This document shows, one piece after another, positions 1 through 4,681 of a stretch of 7,618 nucleotides of DNA (positions are counted from its first letter, which is position 1; the number at the start of each line of letters is the position of its first letter). The stretch is from JAWXCH01 sp034440595 (GTDB taxonomy: Bacteria; Planctomycetota; Planctomycetia; Pirellulales; JALHPA01). Below the pieces are notes generated by a model that saw nothing but the letters and a program-made list of their open reading frames with translations, did not search any database and was not told the origin of the DNA. The stretch lies in contig JAWXCH010000207.1 of NCBI GenBank assembly GCA_034440595.1, forward strand, positions 1-7,618, written 5' to 3'. The position numbers and the translations under genes are program-made.

Positions 1-758
1 GTGTGGTGCCAGTAGACCTCGCTGAACATCACATACCGGGCAAAGACCATCATCTCGGCGGCGGTGCGACCTTTGTCGGTGATGGCCAGATTGTCGCCCG
101 CCTCATTTAGACAGAGGCTGCCGATGAGCCGCTGCTGGTCAAAGTGCCGCCCATACGGGACACCCGCATGCAGACTGTCGCGCGAAAGGTAGTCCATCTT
201 GTCGATATCGATCGGGCAAGAAAGAATGCTGCTCAAGATCCGCGAACTAGGGCTTTCCCCCTTGTCATTCAGTAGCGACAATACCTTTTCAGGCGATATT
301 CTCCACTCGCGCTGTAGAATCTCACCAACCTGGCTGGTTAACAGGTACCGTTCTGCCAGTCGCTCATGCCGTGGTACGCCCGGAAGTTGCAAATCCTCGA
401 TCGGGTGGCAGTAAGGCCAGTGCCCCAGGTCATGTAGCAGCGCCGCGGCAATGAGTGCCTCGGCCTCCTCGGGCTGCACAGTCGCTGCAAAGCGCTCGTC
501 GTAGGAGAGCTGTTTGAGAAACAGCAATGCCAGCCGATAGACGCCGAGCGAATGTTCAAACCGGGTGTGTGTGGCGCCGGGATAAACCAGGGTCACCAGA
601 CCAAGTTGACTGACCTTGCTCAAGCGGCGGAACTCGGCCGTATCGATCAGGCTCCGCACGCGCGGGGTGAGCGGAACATCCAGTTCCTGCGGGATGCGCA
701 AGAGCGATTGCCGAGCATCGAGACCGGCAATTTCGGGAATTTCGCGAATGACTGACAC
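1..758 (-). CDS. HD-superfamily phosphohydrolase (COG1078-like), C-terminus cut by window edge
   Basis: A metal-dependent HD phosphohydrolase related to dGTPase-type enzymes. Family members hydrolyse nucleotides such as dNTPs, but the substrate here cannot be read. The 252 visible residues contain the HD ligand set: H69 in TRFEHS, H109-D110 in LLHDLGHWPYCH, further histidines at 113 and 118, and the downstream aspartate region DIDKMDYLSRDS (about 184-195), followed by GVPYG. The KMDYLxRDS and GVxYG blocks are typical of COG1078 rather than of Dgt. No signal peptide or membrane helix is visible, so it is probably cytosolic. The start is GTG at 758: it is the only start codon near the 5' end, an in-frame TAG (the upstream gene's stop) lies 9 nt before it, and AGGGG sits 6 nt upstream. 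It is the second gene of a minus-strand operon. The reading frame is open to base 1, so the protein is truncated only by the window. The family call is firm; the substrate is unknown. Confidence 0.93.
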   Translation of the reverse strand, partial: MSVIREIPEIAGLDARQSLLRIPQELDVPLTPRVRSLIDTAEFRRLSKVSQLGLVTLVYPGATHTRFEHSLGVYRLALLFLKQLSYDERFAATVQPEEAEALIAAALLHDLGHWPYCHPIEDLQLPGVPRHERLAERYLLTSQVGEILQREWRISPEKVLSLLNDKGESPSSRILSSILSCPIDIDKMDYLSRDSLHAGVPYGRHFDQQRLIGSLCLNEAGDNLAITDKGRTAAEMMVFARYVMFSEVYWHH

Positions 759-764
759 ATTGCG

Positions 765-769
765 CCCCT
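765..769 (-). promoter_or_regulatory. Ribosome binding site of the HD gene, sharing bases with the upstream stop codon
   Basis: Read on the minus strand, TAGGGG contains both the TAG stop of the zinc-ribbon membrane gene (770-768) and an AGGGG Shine-Dalgarno 6 nt before the GTG at 758. This fixes the non-ATG start of the HD gene. It also suggests that ribosomes finishing the first gene help initiation on the second; that coupling is an inference. Confidence 0.6.
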
Positions 770-1466
770 AAAGTGGAGGAAGTTGCATGACCAACCGCAA
801 CAGGACCGTCACTGTCAGATAAAACACATAGTGGAAAAAGGCATTCGTCGGTTCTAGGTCAAGTGCTCCTAAGGCAGTCAATGAGCCGATCACAAGCATC
901 ACTCCGGCAATTGGAATTGCCATCCACATCTCCCGTGTCCCGTTTACGAAAGGGTAGTAGGAGCCGTAGTACGCATACAGTCCCCAGAGTGCGGCATAGA
1001 CCGACGACACGATCGCAGCACGCAATAGCAACTGCACGCCACGATACGCTTCCATCTCTTGATCGCGCAAAAAGGTGTAGCCCGCGATGACGAGGGGTGG
1101 TGCCAACAGCGCAGCCCCGGCACCGAGAATCCACGGGCTAGGGCCGTCTGGTTGAGTAGAAATTCCGATAACAATGGCAATCAGCAGCGTGACCACGACA
1201 CCGGCGGCCACGCCAACAATCATGATCGGCTGGACTTTGGTCTTTTCGCGGGCCAACGGCTTGAGAACGGCGCGACCTTTGGCATCTTTGGCGGCGACGG
1301 CCGCTCCCCCCGAGTATTCTTCCGGGGCATGGATCTTGACCTGATCTTCCAACTTGGGGACGGAAAGAACGGTCTTGCATTTTGGGCAAGGGCCTTGCTT
1401 GCCGGCGAATTTCTCGCTGACTTGAAAGCGCGTCTTGCAGGCGGTGCAAACTACCAGAATTGCCAT
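768..1466 (-). CDS. Zinc-ribbon membrane protein with five predicted helices, function unknown
   Basis: A 232-residue protein with an N-terminal zinc ribbon and a membrane-embedded remainder. The ribbon is CX2C-X16-CX2C (C7, C10, C27, C30) and includes EKFAGKQGPCPKC, the planctomycete version of an MJ0042-type finger. A charged linker (about 35-78) leads to five hydrophobic segments at about 81-103, 112-132, 145-168, 181-203 and 209-228. There is no cleavable signal peptide. The ribbon presumably faces the cytoplasm, but topology is an inference. The ATG at 1466 is chosen because the ribbon begins six residues later and the start matches the usual MxxxxxCxxC layout; a longer frame begins only at a TTG (1514). 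Just before the ATG the message is pyrimidine-rich, with no Shine-Dalgarno. The gene is first in an operon with the HD hydrolase 9 nt downstream. I do not recognise a function; a membrane sensor or scaffold is possible, but nothing in the sequence proves it. Confidence 0.85.
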   Translation of the reverse strand: MAILVVCTACKTRFQVSEKFAGKQGPCPKCKTVLSVPKLEDQVKIHAPEEYSGGAAVAAKDAKGRAVLKPLAREKTKVQPIMIVGVAAGVVVTLLIAIVIGISTQPDGPSPWILGAGAALLAPPLVIAGYTFLRDQEMEAYRGVQLLLRAAIVSSVYAALWGLYAYYGSYYPFVNGTREMWMAIPIAGVMLVIGSLTALGALDLEPTNAFFHYVFYLTVTVLLRLVMQLPPL

Positions 1467-1520
1467 AGGGAAGGGAGTCGGTGGATTTTTCGCGGTTCGC
1501 GTGAGAGGTGCCAAAACCTT

Positions 1521-1549
1521 AGTTTCAACTCACCCGTCCGACAAGTCAA
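1521..1549 (-). promoter_or_regulatory. Candidate sigma-70-like promoter for the zinc-ribbon/HD operon
   Basis: On the minus strand, TTGACT (1549-1544, 5 of 6 to TTGACA) is followed after 17 nt by GAAACT (1526-1521, 3 of 6 to TATAAT). Transcription would begin near 1514, leaving a leader of about 48 nt before the ATG at 1466. The -35 is good and the -10 is weak, so this is tentative. Confidence 0.3.
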
Positions 1550-1800
1550 GGAGCGAAGGATTGAGCGAATAGGTCGAGTAGTCTGCCTGAGCATACGAGC
1601 CAACCAATCTCGACAGTACGCCGCCCGTTTGCCGATCCAAAAACTGTGCCACACACGGTGGGCGCGAAAGCGGAATATTCGTTAGAATCAGGCTGAACGG
1701 GACTGTCTCGCAGGATCGGCGAGCGATTTCCAGATAGCACGGGCCGTTTGTTACGAAGAAAGCGGGTATTGGTTGTTGTCAGCCGGTTTGTCAACTACGA

Positions 1801-1810
1801 TCAATATTGA
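1801..1810. promoter_or_regulatory. 10-bp perfect palindrome upstream of the soluble zinc-ribbon gene
   Basis: TCAATATTGA is a perfect palindrome 43 nt before the ATG at 1854. Its position suits an operator or a start-proximal site, but AT-rich 10-mers occur by chance and no second copy was noticed nearby. Confidence 0.2.
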
Positions 1811-1853
1811 GGTCCGTGGCACTCTGCACCCACACCATGACCAGGGAATACTG

Positions 1854-2579
1854 ATGAATCAACCGACTTCCAAACCGAATACAGGTGGGACCAGCCCGGT
1901 TGTACAGCCAGCATCGACTTCCAAGTCATCCCCTGCGAATGCAGCAGGCGGGGCCAAAGGGGTGGCGGACGATTCGTTCGTCTTTCTTTGTCCCAATGGG
2001 CACAAGCTCAATGGTCCAAGGCGTATGGCGGGGAAGGTGGGGCAGTGTCCCCACTGCGGTACTCGCTTTCAGATTCCCACAACGGAAGAAATCTCTGCCG
2101 CAGATGTTGCCTCGCGACCGGTTCATGACGACGACGATGATGCGATTGCTGTCCCGGCGGACTTGACCGATTTGTTCACCGGTGGCCATACCAAGTACGG
2201 CGCGCATACTACCGAGCGATCCGACACTGGATCGGATGCGGGTCGCAGTGTTCGTCCGTTCTCACAGAGTTCGACAGGACAGGAATCCGGCGGCTACTAC
2301 GAAAGCGATAACTACCGTGGCCCACGGCACCCACTAGCCGAACTCGTAACGCGATTGTGGGTCGAGCGCGAGCATGGCGGCGTCATCGAGCTGTATCTCA
2401 GTGGCGGAGTCATGCTGGCTCCGGATTGGTTCGATGAAAACCTCTCGCGGCAGACGCATGGGCTGTTTGCCACACACGCCGCAGATGGAACCGTGACCAT
2501 GACAGTGGTTCCGTGGGAAACAATCACGCGCGTAGTTGTGCGCGGGGTGGTCGGCTTGCCGGATGGCATGTTCGAGTAG
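1854..2579 (+). CDS. Soluble zinc-ribbon protein with conserved-looking C-terminal domain, function unknown
   Basis: A 241-residue protein in four parts. Residues 1-40 are low complexity (Pro, Ser, Thr, Ala, Gly). A zinc ribbon spans about 44-75, with FLCPNGHKL supplying C46 and H50 and QCPHCG supplying C65 and C68, so it is a CX3H-X14-CX2C variant. An acidic, Ser/Gly-rich linker (76-155) includes five consecutive aspartates at 92-96. An ordered alpha/beta-looking region of about 85 residues (157-241) starts HPLAELVTRLW and is rich in hydrophobic and aromatic positions. No membrane helix or signal peptide is visible, so it is probably cytosolic. The ATG at 1854 has AGGGA 6 nt upstream; a longer frame to a TTG at 1773 is not supported. 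The ribbon shares the AGKxGxCPxC block with the divergent membrane protein, so the two may be functionally linked (inference). I do not recognise the C-terminal domain or a function. Confidence 0.85.
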   Translation: MNQPTSKPNTGGTSPVVQPASTSKSSPANAAGGAKGVADDSFVFLCPNGHKLNGPRRMAGKVGQCPHCGTRFQIPTTEEISAADVASRPVHDDDDDAIAVPADLTDLFTGGHTKYGAHTTERSDTGSDAGRSVRPFSQSSTGQESGGYYESDNYRGPRHPLAELVTRLWVEREHGGVIELYLSGGVMLAPDWFDENLSRQTHGLFATHAADGTVTMTVVPWETITRVVVRGVVGLPDGMFE

Positions 2580-2600
2580 GCCGGCGCGGGCGGTTCTGCA

Positions 2601-3098
2601 TTACTCTTCGTCTTGCAGATCCGTCTCACTGATCATGGTGAACTTCTTGGCGGCCAGGGTCTCCATCCCCATCTCGATATTGTCGACCATGAGCGCCACG
2701 GCCGGACGCCCGTGCGGACGGACGATGAGCGGGTAGGCCTGCACAATATTCACCTCAGCCTGAAGCAGCGCTGTACAGATGCGCAAAAACGGCTGATCAC
2801 CTTCCGGCAATTCAACGCCGATCAGGTCCGTTTCGATGAGTGCCAGCCCGGCACGTTCGAGAATCTCGCGGCCTTGCTCGGGGTGACTGAGCAAGAAGCG
2901 AACGAAGGAGCATTCGCTGGCGTCGGCAATCGACAGCGCCACGATGCGGACGCGGCTCCCCTCAAAACGGCGGACCACTTCTAAGAGCTGGCCGACGCGG
3001 TTCTCTAAAAAGACGGTAAATTGACGAATGCTGGGGTAGCCACGGCCACGCATGGTGGAGAAACCAACGCCGGACGATCCTTCGCTGCCATAGCTCAT
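2601..3098 (-). CDS. Tandem ACT-domain protein (COG4747-like)
   Basis: A 165-residue protein made almost wholly of two ACT domains, the small-molecule-binding modules usually found as regulatory parts of amino-acid enzymes. The first spans about 25-97 (RQFTVFLENRVGQLLEVVRR, then strand VRIVALSIAD). The second spans about 102-160 (FLRICTALLQAEVNIVQAYP, then PAVALMVDN). Both show the beta-alpha-beta pattern with a Gly/Ala-containing turn before the first helix. No catalytic domain is attached, so it is probably a ligand sensor or the regulatory partner of another enzyme; the ligand is unknown. Proteins of this kind are sometimes labelled as acetolactate synthase subunits, which the sequence does not justify. 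The ATG at 3098 has GGGA about 10 nt upstream; an internal ATG at 3053 (residue 16) is a possible alternative, since the first 15 residues are Gly/Ser-rich. It is monocistronic here, convergent with the zinc-ribbon gene and 21 nt from it. Confidence 0.88.
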   Translation of the reverse strand: MSYGSEGSSGVGFSTMRGRGYPSIRQFTVFLENRVGQLLEVVRRFEGSRVRIVALSIADASECSFVRFLLSHPEQGREILERAGLALIETDLIGVELPEGDQPFLRICTALLQAEVNIVQAYPLIVRPHGRPAVALMVDNIEMGMETLAAKKFTMISETDLQDEE

Positions 3099-3164
3099 AT
3101 CAATTTTTTCCCATCAATGCGACCGTCTCGGACCTGAGGCCGTTTGAACCGCTAGCATGCCCGA

Positions 3165-3193
3165 AGTATATGGCGATTGAGTAGTTCCGTCAA
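3165..3193 (-). promoter_or_regulatory. Strong sigma-70-like promoter for the tandem ACT gene
   Basis: On the minus strand, TTGACG (3193-3188) and TATACT (3170-3165) each match the consensus at 5 of 6 positions and are separated by exactly 17 nt. Transcription would start near 3158, giving a leader of about 60 nt before the ATG at 3098. It is the best promoter match in the window. Confidence 0.6.
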
Positions 3194-3205
3194 CTTGGCT
3201 AATCT
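3177..3205 (+). promoter_or_regulatory. Weak candidate promoter for the thioesterase/mqn genes
   Basis: TTGAGT (3177-3182) and TAATCT (3200-3205) are spaced by 17 nt but match the consensus at only 4 and 3 of 6 positions. It overlaps the opposite-strand ACT promoter, so use of one could hinder the other. The match is weak and is reported because nothing better lies upstream of the thioesterase. Confidence 0.18.
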
Positions 3206-3259
3206 GATTGAATAGGGATCTGCAAGCCAACTGGCTAGCCCGGCAGAATGGTGTTATTC

Positions 3260-3263
3260 GGAG
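3260..3263 (+). promoter_or_regulatory. Ribosome binding site that sets the TTG start of the thioesterase
   Basis: GGAG lies 7 nt before the TTG at 3271, the best initiation signal in this frame. The longer frame beginning with TTG at 3208 has no such site. A start at 3271 also gives the usual N-terminal length for a YbgC/FadM-type protein. Confidence 0.6.
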
Positions 3264-3270
3264 AAAAAGG

Positions 3271-3657
3271 TTGATTACCGAACATGACTTATTAATTCGC
3301 GTGCGCTACCAAGAGACCGACGCCATGCAACGCGTCCACCATGCGAACTATATAACCTACTTTGAGATGGGTCGGACTGAGCTGCTGCGTGCCAAGGGCC
3401 TGAGCTACGCGCAGATCGAGCAGGATGGCCTGTTTCTGGTGGTTGCCGAGGTGAATTGTCGCTATTTGCTACCGGCCACGTACGACGAGGAGCTGCTGCT
3501 GCGCACCAAATTGATCTCGGCCAAAGGTGCCAAGATCGAGCATGGGTACGAAATCTTTCGCGGGCTGGAGCTGCTGGCCACCGGCAAGACCGTGATCGCC
3601 TGTGTTGACCGGCAGGGACGTGTGCGACGGATCCCCGATTCGCTGAAAATGCCGTGA
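3271..3657 (+). CDS. 4HBT hotdog-fold acyl-CoA thioesterase (YbgC/FadM type)
   Basis: A 128-residue single hotdog-domain protein, the normal size for the 4-hydroxybenzoyl-CoA thioesterase family, which hydrolyses acyl- or aryl-CoA esters as multimers in the cytosol. The signature runs from residue 11: VRYQETDAMQRVHHANYITY, with D17 at the usual catalytic aspartate position, followed by the FExGRTELLR helix (31-40). The central strands VNCRYLLPATYDEEL and a C-terminal strand pair ending in VIACVDRQGRVRRIP complete the fold. Translation probably begins at a TTG with GGAG 7 nt upstream. It lies 181 nt before mqnA on the same strand, possibly in one transcript. The substrate cannot be predicted; the known futalosine steps use no CoA thioester, so a direct role in that pathway is unproven. 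It could equally be a housekeeping thioesterase. Confidence 0.9.
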   Translation: MITEHDLLIRVRYQETDAMQRVHHANYITYFEMGRTELLRAKGLSYAQIEQDGLFLVVAEVNCRYLLPATYDEELLLRTKLISAKGAKIEHGYEIFRGLELLATGKTVIACVDRQGRVRRIPDSLKMP

Positions 3658-3727
3658 ATAGCACTGCCCGGGTGTTAATTGGGCACCATCTCACCGGTTC
3701 CATTGGTAGCAAGCGTTTAGTAGACGA

Positions 3728-3749
3728 CCGGCGGCCCCCTATTCGCCGG
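3728..3749 (+). repeat. GC-rich inverted repeat between thioesterase and mqnA
   Basis: CCGGCG (3728-3733) pairs perfectly with CGCCGG (3744-3749) across a 10-nt loop and is followed by AAAA, not a T-run. It is therefore not a standard intrinsic terminator in the plus direction. It could partly limit read-through, or stabilise one end of a processed transcript. Confidence 0.35.
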
Positions 3750-3802
3750 AAAACGGCAGAACTAAAATGTGCGGGCATCCTGCCTTGCACCTGCCGGAGA
3801 CT

Positions 3803-3816
3803 GTCACCAGCGTGAC
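3803..3816 (+). repeat. Small hairpin just upstream of the mqnA ribosome binding site
   Basis: GTCAC (3803-3807) and GTGAC (3812-3816) form a 5-bp stem with a 4-nt CAGC loop. It ends about 8 nt before the AAGGA at 3824-3828 that serves the ATG at 3839. It could tune access to the start or be an incidental operator-like half-site pair. Confidence 0.25.
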
Positions 3817-3838
3817 GAGGCAAAAGGAAGATATCGCA

Positions 3839-4681
3839 ATGACCACCAACGGCCGCATTCACCCGGTTACCCAGCCAGCACGGCCGATCCGTGTCGGTGC
3901 GGTCAATTACCTCAATACCAAGCCACTAGTCTACCAGTTTGAGAAGTTTGCACCGCACGCAGAACTGATTTTTGATCTGCCGAGTCGACTGGCGGATCGC
4001 CTGGCCAGTGCCGAATTGGACGTGGCGCTGATCCCCTCGATTGAGTTCTTTCAGGATCCCAGCTATTCAATATTGTCGGACGTTTGCATCGGCTGCCGTG
4101 GACCGGTGCTGAGTGTAAAGCTTTTCAGCCGCGTGCCAATGCAAGCGATTCGGACGCTGGCTCTCGATGAGGGATCGCGGACCAGTGCAGCGCTGGTGCA
4201 GATACTGCTAAAACAGCGTTTTGGGCTACAGCCGCAGTTGGAAGCACTTCCGATTGGCGCGACCATCGACCAGACTAACGCCGACGCCGTACTGTTGATC
4301 GGTGATCGTGCGATTCACTCCCCAGCGGGGCAGTTTGCTGAGATTTGGGACCTAGGTGACGAGTGGTGCCGCTGGTCGGAACTGCCGTTTGTGTTTGCGA
4401 TGTGGACAGCCCGTGCCGGAGTCGATCTGCAGGGGGTTGATGTGGCGTTGGGCGAATCGCGCGACGCTGGGCTGGCCAATCTGGCAGAAATCGCCGCTAA
4501 GGAAGCACCGCAACTTGGACTGACCGTGCCGCAGTGCCTGGCGTATTTGCGCGACAATTTGTATTTCTATCTTGGCCAGCGCGAGCAGCAGGGGCTGGCA
4601 CTATTTTATCAGCACGCCGCCGAATTAGGTTTAGCACCCGTAGGAGTGGATCTTGGACTTAGCCATTGCACCAACGCTTGA
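3839..4681 (+). CDS. mqnA: Chorismate dehydratase MqnA, first step of futalosine menaquinone synthesis
   Basis: MqnA removes water from chorismate to give 3-[(1-carboxyvinyl)oxy]benzoate, the entry step of the futalosine route to menaquinone, in the cytosol. The 280 residues cover the whole family length and have its periplasmic-binding-protein-like fold. Visible blocks are RVGAVNYLNTKPL (18-30), including conserved N23; LDVALIPSIEFF (60-71); LDEGSRTSAALV (109-120); VLLIGDRA (151-158); DLGDEW (171-176); and LPFVFAMW (182-189). No signal peptide is present, as expected for the enzyme rather than a transport protein. The ATG at 3839 is chosen because AAGGA lies 10 nt upstream and the conserved core begins soon after; an in-frame ATG at 3767 would add 24 residues without homology-like features and has no clear Shine-Dalgarno. 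The last 29 nt overlap mqnC. The remaining pathway genes (mqnE, mqnB, mqnD) are not in the window. Confidence 0.95.
   Translation: MTTNGRIHPVTQPARPIRVGAVNYLNTKPLVYQFEKFAPHAELIFDLPSRLADRLASAELDVALIPSIEFFQDPSYSILSDVCIGCRGPVLSVKLFSRVPMQAIRTLALDEGSRTSAALVQILLKQRFGLQPQLEALPIGATIDQTNADAVLLIGDRAIHSPAGQFAEIWDLGDEWCRWSELPFVFAMWTARAGVDLQGVDVALGESRDAGLANLAEIAAKEAPQLGLTVPQCLAYLRDNLYFYLGQREQQGLALFYQHAAELGLAPVGVDLGLSHCTNA
4641..4646 (+). promoter_or_regulatory. Ribosome binding site inside mqnA that sets the TTG start of mqnC
   Basis: TAGGAG lies 6 nt before the TTG at 4653, inside the 3' end of mqnA. A GTG at 4646 is out of frame with mqnC. This site decides the start and implies that mqnC translation is linked to mqnA. 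Confidence 0.65.

Larger units (their letters stand above)
1467..1853. other. 387-nt divergent spacer between the two zinc-ribbon genes
   Basis: No convincing gene lies here. Open frames crossing it on either strand are short, lack family motifs and mostly extend antisense into the flanking genes. It should hold promoters for both directions. A reasonable minus-strand promoter can be seen at 1521-1549. On the plus side there are only two TTGTCA hexamers (1776-1781 and 1788-1793) without a good -10 at proper spacing, and a 10-bp palindrome at 1801-1810. A tiny CGCG-GTT-CGCG hairpin lies near 1490-1500. I see no tRNA, terminator or repeat array. Confidence 0.6.

Noticed and set aside
1467..1514. 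Upstream extension of the zinc-ribbon membrane gene to a TTG
   Set aside because: The only ribosome-like AAGG is 2 nt from that TTG, which is too close, and the zinc ribbon fits a start at 1466.
1059..1685. 208-codon plus-strand frame antisense to the zinc-ribbon membrane gene
   Set aside because: It is antisense to a well-supported gene, rich in Arg, Gly and Asn, and has no recognisable domain.
1773..1853. Upstream extension of the soluble zinc-ribbon gene to a TTG
   Set aside because: The ATG at 1854 has AGGGA 6 nt before it, and the extension has no ribosome site.
2127..2141. GAC/GAT microsatellite encoding five aspartates as an unstable repeat
   Set aside because: Only five codons with mixed synonyms; too short to suggest phase variation.
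2580..2600. Bidirectional terminator between the convergent zinc-ribbon and ACT genes
   Set aside because: The 21-nt gap is GC-rich but forms no clear stem and has no T-run.
3728..3749. Intrinsic terminator after the thioesterase
   Set aside because: The stem is real but is followed by A residues rather than a T-run, so it is listed only as an inverted repeat.
3275..3862. 195-codon minus-strand frame antisense to the thioesterase and mqnA start
   Set aside because: It overlaps clear hotdog coding sequence and is Arg/Ser/Pro-rich without motifs.
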